In this document: positions 38,701-50,094 of the stretch, in pieces
Numbering within the stretch: position 1 is the stretch's first letter
How the letters are laid out: each line of letters opens with the position of its first letter
Origin: Polytrichum commune
Taxonomy: Eukaryota > Streptophyta > Polytrichopsida > Polytrichales > Polytrichaceae
Assembly (NCBI GenBank): GCA_950295325.1
Contig: OX485806.1
Location: 17,980,001 to 18,044,000 of the forward strand
Direction of reading: 5' to 3'
Length of the DNA: 64,000 nt
Translations under genes and position numbers: made by a program
The notes under the pieces: model-generated
Told to the model about the DNA's origin: nothing
Seen by the model: the letters and a program-made list of their open reading frames with translations, nothing else
The model's database searches: none

Positions 38701-41257
38701 TTGTTCGGATAACATAAGAATTGTTCCAATTGGGGCACACGCCTTCAATTGGATCTTGAGAAGTGGAATCTGAGTAGAGTCACACAATCTCTCATCTTTG
38801 TGTGACCAGACCATGTCAAGTTTGAATGAATTTTTGCCTTCAACGCTTCTATAGCATGTTAGCAAGTTACAGTAAAATCAAAACTTTTCTTCTTCTGAAG
38901 GGCTTGGACAAAGAAAGTTCACGTGACGTTCATCTATTCTGGTACTTCAATTTGAAATGCATGCAAGGACTTCAACCTTGAACACTATTTACAAGGCTTG
39001 AAATCTTAATGTACATATATACCAGAGTCAAATCAAGCGTGTGAGTCCGGCGCTTTTGTTGACCAATATCTGAGCCTAAACCACCATCTGTTTCAGGCCC
39101 TACAATGAGGTGTTCACTAATCAAAGCTTGCCCCTTGACTGTGCTAGGCATTCAAGCATGCACACAAGGACTTTGATTCTTAAAAATTAATTCTTGAAAC
39201 TACACTAAACATCTGATTAATTGTCACATTAAAATTAGTGTACCATGTTAATCAGAGTGGTTTTCATGCCTCGTCATGTAGCATCAAGTGTCGCCAACCA
39301 GTGATTGCACTAGCTCAATGATGAAGAGTGTGGGCCACACTAAATCGATGTTTAGTGTAGCAAAGAAAGGGAACATCCTTACAAGGTTTAAAAGTTGTTA
39401 TGCTAGTATGTATGACAGCGTCAATGTCAATTCATGTGCTTGAGTTAGGCTTCAATTTTGTTGCCCAATATCTGGGTCTAAAAGCTCCTTATGTTCCAGG
39501 GCCTAGAAGGCAGTTGGCGAAAGGCGAGGCGAGGTCCAAGCTCAATGAGCTCTGCATGAAGCAGAGGTGGAAAGACCCAGAATACAAGCGTGTTTCAATA
39601 GGAGGTGTCACCCATGCCCCTGTGTGAGTACCAGACATTAACCTTTACCTCAACTTTGTCAATGTGTTGGATTTTGTCATAATTAAAGAATTTGTCTTTT
39701 TTTTTGTAAAGAGGAAACAGGGCAGCTTCGCTCTTATCCCTGCAATCAAAAATCTTGGAATGGTTTGACCAAGGCACTGACAATATTTATTGTTATAAGG
39801 TGCTAAAACCGTCACTTTAAGCACCAAGTATATCCACTATTATTAGATTGACAAATCTCAAATGAAACGCATGAGTAAATGAAAGGGTATTCCAATGCAC
39901 GAAAGTATGGCTTCTCTGAAGTTTGTATGCACAAACAATTACAAAAGTTTTACAAAGTTTATTGGTGGATTAAAGATAACTGTAAACTCACCAAAAGTGG
40001 GGAGCAAATCCCCAATTTTGAAGGAATCTCCCCTATTTGCCAATTCCAACACTCATGTCAGTGACCTTAAGAAAAACAAGGGACCAAAAATCCTTTGATT
40101 CTATTCATAGGCTACAAAGCTTTGAGAAACTTTTAAGTTCTTTTCTTGAGCTTTGATTCTATTTGAGTACACAAGTGGTGGGAGGACAAAAGAGTGCTTA
40201 GATATGCATATGGATATAGATGGCAAAGAAAATGAATCTTCTTTGTTTTTAGTTATATTAAGATAAACAATTTCAATACCTAAGACTCAAAGAAGCCCTC
40301 CAAAACTTTCCGGTTTCACTTAAATAAAAGAAAGCATCAAGGGATTTCAACCTCAATTCATCCCCATACATTCCGATTAAGTATATTCCCCAAAATTGTT
40401 TGGGAGCCTAATGTTAAGGTGGTCGACATTCTTAGAAATGATATGTACTTGTTCTGCAAGATTTTAGGGTGTTGGTTTCAGTACCCTCCCCCTCAGTCGA
40501 TATTTAGTGTCGATTGTCCAACAGTGTCACTTACCCTACATTGAAGCTTACATATAAGTTGCAATAATTTGCCAAGATGGTTCCAATAAATCGCATGAAA
40601 GATCAAAGTAAAACTCGACTCAAAGTGATTTAAGAAATTCTATCAAACTCAGTTGTATTAGTGAAACTCGTAATAAAGATGTGCGTCTTGCCTGTGATTC
40701 TAATATTTTTACATTTATTTTCTAATAAGCAGCCAAGAAAATCATTAGTACATATATAATACAGTACTTCAATATACAATCAAAGTTATGATATTATACA
40801 TAAATTTTAAGAGGTATCCCACATATGGTGGATCAACCACAACTTGCCATCCTCACGCCTTCACTCCTAAGTTCCCACTGTTTACACAATATGTCAAGAT
40901 GCAAAGAATTATTGGTGTCCAAAAATTACTTATATTAGGGGACTTGACATGCTTGATATTTCTAGGGTTGCAGATAATTGAGTGGATCCTTTCGCCATTA
41001 GTGTATGCAACACTAAATACCATAAACAGTGTCTGACCGCTTTAGATATCCAGTCAGTAAGGCATTGTCTAATAATGGCTCATATGTCACTCATATGCAG
41101 ATATACATACATGGTGATGACCACTTTCTCTATGGACGGAAAGCAATACAATATCGAAGTGGAAGGAGAACCAATGAAAGATATTAAGGGAGCCAAAGAC
41201 TCGGCAGCCATGCAGGCCATTATCTGGTTTGAAGACTATGGTTTCGTCTGTCAGTAA
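20798..41257 (+). CDS. DCL4: Dicer-like ribonuclease III, DCL4 type
   Basis: Cuts long dsRNA into small RNAs of about 21 nt; plant DCL4 makes tasiRNAs and siRNAs. I built 27 coding exons: 20798-20883, 21514-21691, 21934-22047, 22739-22873, 23064-23148, 23753-23817, 23921-24061, 24678-24815, 25072-25227, ~25491-25588, 26130-26325, 26745-26905, 27095-27313, 27873-28138, 29520-29791, 29937-30355, 30868-30971, 31531-31739, 31854-32063, 33184-33346, 33558-33808, 34480-34770, 35584-35916, 36723-36924, 37910-38608, 39500-39623 and 41101-41257. All junction phases agree, giving 1823 residues. Helicase: Walker A ETGCGKT (48-54), DECH (155-158), QSRGRAR (500-506). Dimerisation domain ~591-680; PAZ ~860-945. 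RNase IIIa acidic residues E1034, D1038, D1132, E1135; RNase IIIb E1225, D1229, D1323, E1326. dsRBD1 ~1363-1430; dsRBD2 ~1731-1823. The GCGKTHIAV motif, short N-terminus and second dsRBD favour DCL4 over DCL1-3. The 300-residue linker between the dsRBDs is unusually long. The exon 9/10 junction is the least certain. Confidence 0.93.
24195..24557 (+). mobile_element. MITE family B, copy 1, in a DCL4-type intron
   Basis: Starts TAGAGTTATCC and ends GGGTAACCCTA, with an internal CTTTCCACTTGTGGTGCATG block shared with copies at 30417, 31074 and 33941. It lies in intron 7. The terminal repeats are of the (T)AGAGTTATCCTTTAACTCAA type. A TA flank is compatible with a 2-bp target duplication but could be part of the terminal repeat. 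Confidence 0.7.
27405..27790 (+). repeat. Family C repeat in intron 13 of the DCL4-type gene
   Basis: About 385 bp, inverted relative to the copy at 32620-33025. Shared blocks include GGTGAGTTTGAGAGTTT, TTTAGGGTGGCAG and the AAAGTCCCTCAAAGAG end. It supplies the spurious N-terminal codons of the open frame that runs into exon 14. No protein is encoded. Confidence 0.75.
27732..27780 (+). repeat. Near-perfect 22-bp hairpin in intron 13
   Basis: AAAGTCCCTCAAAGAGGGAC pairs with GTCCGTCTTTGAGGGACTTT across a loop of about 5 nt, with only about one mismatch in 22 bp. It is the terminal hairpin of the family C repeat and lies 93 nt before the exon 14 acceptor. The equivalent hairpin in the inverted copy near 32626-32680 is more diverged. 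Confidence 0.8.
29039..29434 (+). mobile_element. Family A MITE in intron 14 of the DCL4-type gene
   Basis: About 396 bp. Starts AAGGTAAGAGGGC and ends GGACCCCTTACCTT, so the ends are inverted repeats of one another (AAGGTAAG core). The internal order CACCTATATTTGAGTGG, then AGATTGGACTACGTGCTC, matches the other family A units and contains the uninterrupted hAT target site. A TATA/GATA microsatellite (29269-29297) lies inside it. Confidence 0.7.
30417..30772 (+). mobile_element. MITE family B, copy 2, in intron 16
   Basis: 356 bp from TAGAGTTATCC to GGATAACTCTA, giving a perfect 11-bp terminal inverted repeat. It ends 95 bp before the small PAZ exon at 30868-30971. Confidence 0.8.
30868..30971 (+). 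other. DCL4: Small PAZ-core exon (exon 17) of the DCL4-type gene
   Basis: This 104-nt exon encodes about 35 residues including [11 protein letters not shown]. It has no in-frame ATG-led open frame of its own, so simple ORF scans miss it. The acceptor ACACCAG and donor GTTAAC are ordinary. Phase fits both neighbours: two bases carried in from exon 16 and one carried out to exon 18. Exons 16 and 18 cannot be joined in frame without it. The QPML.AK block fits the PAZ domain of plant Dicers. Confidence 0.88.
31074..31424 (+). mobile_element. MITE family B, copy 3, in intron 17
   Basis: 351 bp from TAGAGATATCC to GGATGACTCTG, diverged at the ends. It shares the internal CCACTTGTGGTGCATGCTCGG block with the other copies. 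It begins 103 bp after the PAZ-core exon, which is therefore flanked on both sides by copies of the same element. Confidence 0.75.
32620..33025 (-). repeat. Family C repeat, inverted copy, in intron 19
   Basis: About 400 bp, reverse-complement relative of 27405-27790. It starts with CAAAGTCTCTCAAAGAGAGA and ends near CTCACTTGGAGTTTCACC. Both copies lie in introns of the same transcription unit. Confidence 0.75.
33885..33916 (+). repeat. Interstitial telomere-type repeat
   Basis: About four units of TTTAGGG lie in intron 21 of the DCL4-type gene. A shorter CCCTAAA pair lies just after the stop codon, near 41270-41284. Both match the common plant telomere unit. Confidence 0.85.
33941..34157 (+). 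mobile_element. MITE family B, copy 4, internally deleted, in intron 21
   Basis: 217 bp, starting TAGATTTATCCTTTAACTCA and ending GAGGAAAACTCTA. It lacks about 140 bp of the middle found in the other copies. Confidence 0.7.
34823..35285 (+). repeat. 235-bp tandem duplication in intron 22
   Basis: Unit 1 starts ACTAGGTAATGGA at 34823 and unit 2 starts with the same bases at 35058. Both contain TATTGGGTGCCTA, ATCAATTATGGG and CAATCACTTGG/GAATCACTTGG blocks. Divergence is moderate, so the duplication is not recent. Confidence 0.85.
36161..36532 (+). mobile_element. Family A MITE in intron 23 of the DCL4-type gene
   Basis: Starts TAAGGTAGGTGAGCC, continues CACCTATATTTGAGTGGTGT, then AGAGATTAGACTACATGCTC, and ends near CATTTCAGGTCCACT. 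Same family and orientation as the copy at 29039. Confidence 0.65.
37757..37845 (+). repeat. Partial copy of the MITE seen at 39200
   Basis: GTGTGCTATGTTATTAGAGTG and CACACTAAATTAGATATTTA resemble blocks in the 39200-39360 element. It lies in intron 24, just before exon 25. Confidence 0.5.
39200..39360 (+). mobile_element. Short MITE with perfect 14-bp inverted ends, in intron 25
   Basis: 161 bp bounded by CTACACTAAACATC and GATGTTTAGTGTAG, perfect inverted repeats. No clear target duplication is visible. No coding frame. Related ends occur near 37.8 kb and, more loosely, near 16.3 kb, 40.5 kb and 41.0 kb. Confidence 0.75.
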
Positions 41258-43346
41258 GGTGAGTAGAAACCCTAAACCCTAAACTCCAATCTGGAAAGTG
41301 AACTTAAAGGTACATATCCAAATTTGGAATGTATATATCTGAAAGAGAACTATTACATGTCATCTACGAGTTTTCATAAGGAATTTCACATGGATTCCAA
41401 GTACAACAAGCTTCACTTTCATGTTCCTCATTTGGATTTGCGAATGTGCTCATGGAACTACTGTTTTGTTATCAATCTCCCTACAAATTCTTACATTCTC
41501 ATCATTGTTGCAAATTGGGTGTTGATTTTATAAAGCAAACATGCATAACACGACCACCAACTCTAGAAGCCATTCGGAGGTCGAATCATGGATGAAGGGG
41601 CTCCAGTGAAAACAAGCTCCGACTCATACCAATTGGAGCACACTAGACTATTTTAGAATCCTTGATGCCATTTTTGGAGCCAAATCAACTTACAACCAAA
41701 ATATCATTTTATAGAACAGGTATATTTACCACTGTGTATTTACTAGTGGTGGACCGGTATCATCTTTTTGTGATACCAATCAGGTATATATAATGATTAT
41801 TCTACATTTTTTATTTTTTTCACCAGAGAGGATACCTACTTGAGAATACGTTTTTTATACCATTTGGGTCTGTATACCATGTCAGAATTTAGATACCTGG
41901 ATAAAATATCCCCCATATCAATATGCATTAGAATGGTGAAAGCCGCAAGCAAGGATCAATGGATCAAAATACAACTGTGTCATGGAAGAGAGTGAAGAGT
42001 GCATCTTTTGTTGAAAAATGTATGAATGTATATCTTCATGGTGGTCTCCGCAAAGCTTTGTGCTTAACTTAATGGATGCAGGATGGTGAGGAGTTCTTTT
42101 CTGAGCAGGATAGATGCGTGCACTGAAGCATTAAGCTCTTCAGACCTTCAATTTTTATTTTTTATTTTTTCTTGGGACTTTTAATCGAGAATGAGCTATG
42201 GAAAGAAGTGGAGGATCACTCAGATTGGAATAAATTGGAGCTAAAAGTTAGAACATAAATGACATTACTGTGGATTGGGCAGCTATATTTGAATGGTTTG
42301 TGGTTAGATGTGGGCGTGAGAACGCACTCTAGAAATACTTGTGGTAAATGAAGACTACGTGCAAAATGTCGTGACCATTCAATAGTGAACAGAATGTGAG
42401 GAGTACTGTATATCGCAATTTCACCACACCAGGAAATTTCTCTCTGACCATGAATAAGATATTCACATCAGCTCCGCAAATTATGAGTCAAATGGCTGCA
42501 TCCATGATTTGGGACCGGCTAATCCTACACTAATAGCGTGTTTCGCAGCCTACGAGATGCAGATGCTTGACATTAATTCAACTTGACTGAACCAACTTTA
42601 ACTTCCATAATCCATTCGCCCAGGAAGGGCCCTCATTTCGGTTGGTAATGGAGGTCATTGAAGGTGCTCAACTCTATTCAAAGACACTCAACACAAGATC
42701 AAGATCAAAGATTAAAGATCAAAATAATCAACACTCTCCACTCAAACATCAGAAAACGTTTTACATAACAACCTCATCATAATGTACACCTTCCAAAGAA
42801 TTCAGCATGAAACCAAGCCATATGAATATGAAGATCAACTACCAATGTAAAACAATGCCATATCCTTTATAAGTAGGAATAGTAAAGCCAGCCACAAACA
42901 GCTTGCCGACACTTAGATCTCTCAAAAAAGATCTGAACACACTCCTATATGATGATACTCGGATAAGGAAACCTGGAAAATCGAGACTACCAGCTATTCC
43001 TCTAAACAATATCTCTCAAATAAGGAGCGGAAATATGACAATAACAAAATGGACATTTGGAAGTCTCTAGGACAGACTATCTTTGGAAAACTTGCACACC
43101 TGCCACATAGAATAATGCTAAGCATAGAGTTCACTGGTTGAGACACCTCAACTGGAACCCAAATTCTCAGAGAAGTGCATCTAACTACAAACACGTCCCA
43201 CTATCACAACCTTGAACCCTCAAACCATTCGAGTCCATACTCAGCTTGGTGAAGATAAGCTGCAATAAAGTAATAACCATGGCATACAAAATACTCTGCT
43301 GCCAGATACTGATTGGCTTAGAAGCCCCTGATCCAATTCTCTCCTT
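41258..43346. other. Convergent intergenic region
   Basis: This stretch holds the 3' ends of the DCL4-type gene (plus strand) and the RCK-type kinase gene (minus strand). It contains a diverged family A unit at about 42282-42545 (TATATTTGAATGGTTTGTGG, then AATAAGATATTCACATCAGC). No other gene is seen. Confidence 0.6.
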
Positions 43347-46300
43347 TCAAGCAACTGTCATTTTTAAAGGATCCCTGGAATTGTAGTACCCACGTCCATA
43401 TTTCATTGTCGGCGAAGGTAATCCATGAAATGAGTGCTGGTAAGCATCTCCGGTGACAATTCGAGGTGTAACCCGAGTGGCAGTAGATGATAGAACGGGA
43501 GGATTGACAATGCACCTGCCAAAGGAAAACAGATTACCAAAAACTGATTACAAAAAACAGAAAAATCTTTGCAAAAACCTGGCAACTGCTGATAATTGAA
43601 AATCCAAAAATCAAGCTTGGTGCTAAGTATAGGAAATACTGACATGGCAGTATTCACAGGTGTGGCTGCTGCACCAGGGGCACGTGCAAGTGCTGGTAAG
43701 ACCGCTGCTGTCAAAAAACACATTAATAGAATGAAATTGCACATCAAGAAAACCCTGCATATATAGATTGTAAACACACAATAATCAAACGGCTGTGCAA
43801 ATGGCAATGCACTAGTGTGAAATAGGGCACACCTTGATTGGCAGGTGGTCGATTGAAAGCCGGCCTCACTTTCCCATACATGTATGGGGTTGGACTTACA
43901 TTCTGCAATACAAAAAAAATTGGAATGAAATCAGTATGCAGGAATACAAGCAAAGACTTATGAACCTAAGAAACAAACACAGTAATAAACGATGATAAAG
44001 CATTGAATGACATTTACCTGTTTGGTCCAGATTGGTTTTCCTTGCCTCAATCCTGTAGAGATTTGAGCAAATTCATAAATATATCCAAAAGAATTTTCAC
44101 TTGAAAGTCCTCAAAACCAATAACATGAAGACCATAAAAATGCAATTACATATTTATATACAGATAATTGATCAACCTACATAAGAAGCCTTCCCTCTAT
44201 TGAGCATCAAGGTAAACAACAAGATCACATGCTTGACATCAACATGTAAAAAAACAGCGCTTGTTGTTAGTGAACAACCTTCTTGACCTTAACATCAGGA
44301 CATTATGTTCCAAAAGAAACATGAAAGGAAGGGCAACATGCACAAGTCCCAACCTGTCTGACCATCACGCTCCTTATTCACCATCCCATTTGTCTTCAGT
44401 ACTGAAACATCAGAAGCAACAATCAGACATATACCCATGGACACCCAGCCATAAGCAATAACTACCCTGGCCGAAGAACGCTTAATCACAACAAAAACAT
44501 GACAAATTTGCAAGCTCAAATATGGATCATACGTCAAGAGCATGTCCACATTTAGGTAAAGCCGGCATGTTGAGAAACTAAACCTTGCCGATCATAAATC
44601 CATGTAAGAATGCTTTCAACTTAGACTGATTTTTCGACTGTTGACAATAGGATACAGATTATGAGTGTTCTTGTATCTAGAACAACTTCCATCCATAATA
44701 ACCTGGTTTATATATTGCCAAAAGTCATCAACTTTGCAATTACAAGCCATCCTTCGTCTTAAAGATTCTGCCACATATCAGAACATTGCATTTTCATGTC
44801 TCCAGCTATAGAGAGTTCACATGCACTTCGATATATTACTGTTATAGGTTCATAGTTAATTAATTATATCAATCTCAAATTAAAAGCATGCAATGCAGTA
44901 CAGAGGTCAAGTAAATGGAGCATGATATACTTACCAGAAGTAGAGTAAGACTTCGGCTGCAACAACTCACAAGCTGATATAGACTGTGGTATGCGCTTGT
45001 GCACCTGCAAGTTACCTGGACATTTAGCATTCTTGCAGTCCCCAAAAGCCAATCAAATTTTCAAGTATCGCCAACTATAGGCAAAGTGTAAGGCAACCTC
45101 ATACAGCAGGTACTGGAAAATACTGACCTGAATATTCTACATGACTAGAATTACTGGACAAATAGCATTCATGTTCTTTACCTGGAAAAAAGGATGCTGC
45201 AATGACTGCGCTGCAGTTGGCCGTTTACTAGGATCCCAGACACACATGGCCTGCAACAAACACAAGTTAGCCAACTACAATCACGTTCTTTTACCTTAAG
45301 AAGCTTACTTTCTCAAACATACTTGTACATTTTTTATGAATTCCATTGACTCTCATATGAAAGGAAACAGTTCACAGAACAGTTCAGAAGCTGAGAAGGA
45401 CATCACTTACAGAGATCAAATCAATGGCTTCACGGCTTGCAGTAGGGATCAAATGAGAAAGATGAGTTGATGACAACTGCAGGGATACAAAGAAAGACAA
45501 TGTTAGAGCTTGATATACAGGAATCACTAGAAATGATAAGGCACCATACTTCACATATGCCACATCTTCACGGCTCAACCAACTCATATGACCAGCCCAA
45601 TAAGGACAACCTCAAATCTCACAAAATCATTATGTGTCCATAAAGAATTATAAAAAATGGAGTAGCAATACTGAACATAACACAACAAAGATACAACATG
45701 AGACTAGAAGAACCAAATAATACCTGTGGAAACTGAAAGTTTAAAGAAGCTGCAAGCTTCATACCATCAGACCAGGACTGATGACTGGGTGATCCAATCA
45801 CAGAACAAATCCTGTATATCTCATCTGCCTCACTGTTCCAATAAAACATAAATATCAGTAACACTAGTTCCTTACAAAGGAAAATAACAGATAACAAAAA
45901 TTCTAGAAACAGCAAACAAAACCATCTCCTTAGACAGACCCTAAAGTCTTCAACACAAAACGTCACAGGTTGAAACCATGTCTGCACCTACCTTGAACCA
46001 GGAAAAAGAGGGCGCAGTGTAAACAGCTCTGCCATTATTGCTCCCACAGCCCATACATCTGAAAACAATCTCAATTTCACATGACATAAAGATAATAGTT
46101 AAGATTTTACACCTTTCTACAACATATCCAATGTCCAACAAAATAATTCTGAAAAGAACAAAAAACAGTAATACATGTGTAATGTAGAAATCACATTTCT
46201 CTTCATCAGTTTTAACATAGAAGTTGCCCTCATATTGAGGCAAGGATGCTGCCAGCACATGACAAGCTACTTACAGATGAAGTAGCTATTAAAACTAGGA

Positions 46301-47597
46301 CCTGGCAGAGAAGGAGGCATTATACAACCCAGAGAGATACAAACATAGTTTGGAAAGCAGTTGCATTACCTATAGCGGCACAGTAAGTCGGAGACTGTAG
46401 GAGCACTTCAGGCGCGCGATACCTAAGCAAACAACAAAACCCCACATCACTCACACAGGTCATGCAATAACACAGATGCCACTCTCACCATATACCAAGT
46501 AGATTGAAATGAACGAGAAAACATTATGAGAACAGATATGGCATCATACCAGCGTGTAGAGACATAATCTGTGTAAGGTGGACATGAGCGCACTTCTCTT
46601 GCAAGGCCAAAATCAGCAACCTTTATCACGTCCTTGGTAACCAATAAGTTCTCTGCGAAGAGCAAGAAGGTGTAAGATTTTACAACAGTCAAAGGCACTT
46701 AAACCACTCAGGTAAATCCATAGAAAGTCCAAAAAGTAGCAATGCCTGATCATACCTGGTTTCAAATCTCTGTGAAAATAACCATGCTTGTGCATGTACT
46801 CAAGAGCCTGTAAAATCTGGAAAGCCCAGTTTCGTACTTTGGCTTCAGAAAATGGCTTGTCCTTATCCTTCATTAACTGGTACAAATTGTATTCCTGCAG
46901 GACACAGATCAAGGCGTTCAATTACCACCAAATTCAAAGTCTACAACCTTCTGAAGCACATACATATTGAACTGCTTGCTTTCAGATTTCAAGACAAGAT
47001 AAGGGAAATAGAGGGAAAATTACCATATATTCAAATACAAAATAGAGCTCATCGTTCTCCCTGATGACCTCCTTCAGCTTCACAATATTAGGGTGATTCA
47101 GCTTCCGAAGAGACTGTCGAGTTACAAATCATAATTGTCAGAAACTTGACCAACAAAATCAATCGCAAGATTGCTGTTAATAAAGGCGTCACTCACTAAG
47201 ACGAAATTTAAGGTTCACCCAAATAAGGACTCTTCAGAAACTGACAAAAAGATTGACCAGTTCACAAAGAAAGTAGATACCTTGACTTCTCTCAGATTCA
47301 TACACTCATCCCACGAGTAAAACTTCCTCTTCATCTTCTTTATCGCAACAACCTCTTGTGTGTCATTGTTAATAGCTTTCCAGACACTCCCATAAGTACC
47401 GTCACCCAACTGCCTCATAACCTTGTACCTGCCAACAATAGACCATACAGCATGACGAAATTCCCCATTAGAATTTCACCACCAGAGAAGATGTTGACCA
47501 ACCAGCAATTATCAGGTGCATGAAACCAGAAAACATGTCCGTAAGAACTTGAAGGAAAGACCATAAGTAAGAGCTAGTAAGTGATATACCTCTCCAT
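43347..47597 (-). CDS. MAK/RCK-family protein kinase (plant MHK / CDKF-4 type)
   Basis: A Ser/Thr kinase of the male-germ-cell-associated (RCK) group, between CDKs and MAP kinases. Fifteen coding exons join in frame: 47597-47590, 47428-47281, 47113-47024, 46894-46756, 46652-46550, 46422-46370, 46058-45992, 45832-45724, 45476-45411, 45250-45182, 45004-44935, 44052-44018, 43902-43833, 43707-43644 and 43515-43347, giving 419 residues. The first coding exon is only 8 nt (M-E-R). Visible motifs: glycine loop GDGTYGSV (11-18), catalytic Lys33 in VAIKKM, HRDLKPEN with Asp125, DFG 142-144, activation-loop TDY (Thr156, Tyr158), STRWYRAPE, and WDPSKRPTA near the domain end (~283). The tail (~284-419) is Pro/Ala-rich with no domain. 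The last junction has two readings; I chose donor GTCAGT at 43643 because it continues as a polar tail ending LKMTVA. RCK kinases set cilium length in algae and animals; the role of the plant members is less clear. Confidence 0.92.
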
Positions 47598-47599
47598 GA

Positions 47600-49450
47600 C
47601 CCCCTAGCAGTTTGAACAGGGCACCCTTCACAGAAAACACAATGTCTTAGGTAGCAATTCCTGATCTGTGACATGCACACAGCAGACTATGCTGCAGCAT
47701 CTTCCCTTCGTATAATTTGTAAAAACTGCCTCAATGCAGTACCCGCTTCGACAAGGAAACATTCCATACTCTATTTGAACTCCACTTGAAGAGCCGCCAT
47801 TCATCTCCACAGAGGCTGCTGCTTACTTCAAGGGTAGAAACTATGTACTCCAAGCAGCGGTGGGACCGCTGCAATCAACTCCATCACAGGAGCAAGTTGT
47901 TGCCTCGATTCACCTTCAAGTGCCACTAACTCTGTCGCCACATCGACTGCGAACCGGGTGCGCAGGGGTTGGAGCTCCATGGCTGTAGCCACTTGAACCA
48001 TCCTTTGAAATACAGAGTCTCAAGATTTGACGGTGTCAAGTAAATCAAGCGAGCAAATTCGTAGCTGCAATCACAAATAAACACACGTTACACCACTCAT
48101 AACCCTCAAAAGATAATGACAGAACAAGTTTCTGTGGCATAAGATTTTAATTTCCATACTCTATAAACCTGAACCTGTTTGCTACAAGCACCTTCAACCA
48201 AGTTGCCTTGATCTTACTTCACGACAGAGTAGGATTACAAGATGGAGCTTCATACATGAATGAAGGAGACATTCCAATCCAACAACGAAGGGAGAAAAAA
48301 TAGAACCGTCAGTTGGCACAACAAAAAGAAAGGAATAGTTTATGTCCAACTCATCAACCACAATGTCCACCTATTCAGTAAGAACAGTTAAAATACAGTG
48401 ACAAAATATATAAATCCTGCTAACGTAATGGAAACTCTGGCAGGCAATTATACCGTTTCCACTTGAAAGCACATCACCATAACATCACCATCACCAAGTC
48501 AACTTCACCAGACCAGTTGTCATCATATCAAAGAAGAATGCTAGAAGTGTGAAGCAAGGTTAGAAGCCTGCTTTCTAGATCTGTCAGAAAAAAGATATCG
48601 CAGCAATCTGTGCAACATCGTAACCTACACATTTAACATGGAGCAAGAATGCCGTAATTCACAAAACACTCCACGACATGACGCACGAGTTCACTGCTGT
48701 AACCAGAGGCCGACCTCCGACAACCCCGCTCTCCACAAAACATAGATTAAATTAAGGAATTTTTATAAAGTACCTCTTAGTATCCACTTGACATTATCAA
48801 AGCGTGCGTTGCTCTGATGTTGCTGCAGACGAATCGTGCGCAGGCTTAAGAAAATCAACAACCTCTCCCCGACACACAAGACGAACGCCTCGAGAAACGC
48901 GCGCACGATCAAAAAGGCCTCCAAGCTCACCACGCCACAAAGAATTGGCCGGATTCTGCCAAACCAGGGCTCTACAACAAGATATTTCGACAGAGCTCGC
49001 GCTCCGACACTCGCACTGACAGCCACAACCAAAGAGATCCTTAAGGACCTCCTTTCTCAAGCTCCAAAACCAAATCCGCCGCAAGCCACCACGAGATCAG
49101 CCCCCGATTCACAGCCACGATACCACAAAGGCCTCCTTGTGCCGTCCGCCGCAAAACCTGGCCCCCTGCACGCGACGAGACCTCAATTCCGGACCGAAAC
49201 CTCGCCAGCACCAAGCGCCAGCGCACAGCACATCAACTCCTTCACTACAGCCACAAAGAAACACCGCGACACAACGCGAGACAAGCAGTGCGCTCTCTCT
49301 CTCTCCCTTTCCTAAGTAGCCACACTTGCGGTCAGTGCACGACGCGCATGAACATCTCCTCCTCCGCGGGCACGCAGAGAAGAGGAGAAAGGGAAGGGTA
49401 GGGTAACGTGGTAGGCGAGAGTGGGAGCAAGTGCGAGAGCCTGGAGCCTC
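47600..49450 (-). promoter_or_regulatory. Probable 5' leader of the RCK-type kinase gene
   Basis: The stretch just upstream of the 8-nt first coding exon includes short upstream open frames, one starting at 47810. Between 48.8 and 49.45 kb the DNA becomes clearly GC-rich and carries a GA-repeat on the minus strand (about 49291-49312), a common plant core-promoter or leader feature. I infer at least one untranslated exon near 49 kb but cannot place the donor. Confidence 0.45.
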
Positions 49451-49496
49451 CTTTGTTGCGGACTCCCTGACTTTTTCCTTCACCTGGACCCCAGCT

Positions 49497-49990
49497 TTCC
49501 ATTTCCACATTTTCCGTTTCCTTTCCGTTCTCTTTCCGTTCGTTAGCCTACCTTGGTCACCAAGTCTACATTTACCTCGCTACCCAACCCCCATCTTCCG
49601 CATCTACACCCCCGCTCCTTCCTATTCCACCGTGTATACACCCATGTATCAACCTATACATGAGCATAAATACAATCCTGTATATCTTCCAATGTAGTAT
49701 CCAGGCCTGACCTTTCCTTTCCATTTTCTTTCCGTGCACTACCCCAATTTGCCCTCTAACTGTACTGACCACCCTACCCTGCCCCCTGAGCTTCCGGTTC
49801 TAAACCATGGTTGTTATCCGCCTGTGTATAGATACGTGTAACATCGACCGTCCATCCCAGGTTATCAACCCCTTTCGTAGCCTGACCTTCGATTTCCTTT
49901 CCATTTTCTTTCCGACCCTTGGCCTACTTGGTCTCTAGTTTAGGTTTCCCCTTTCCACCCCACCCCCACCCTACCGCGAGCTTCCGGTTC
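49497..49990. repeat. Diverged tandem modules upstream of the kinase gene
   Basis: A module with TTTCCTTTCCATTTTCTTTC followed by GAGCTTCCGGTTCT occurs at about 49706-49801 and again at about 49882-49994, with a related pyrimidine-rich piece at 49497-49540. Spacing is about 175 bp. These look like promoter-region duplications. Confidence 0.6.
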
Positions 49991-50094
49991 TCACACACCT
50001 TCCGGGTATTGGACTGAGGACCACCCCTGTAGGATCCGGTATACGAGACGGTATATCGCCCGGCTACATTGCACGGTATATGGGCCACGTGGGC

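Noticed and set aside
48763..49510. Overlapping open frames of 60-159 codons on both strands
   Set aside because: The GC-rich, low-complexity leader/promoter of the kinase gene gives long random frames on both strands; none shows a domain.
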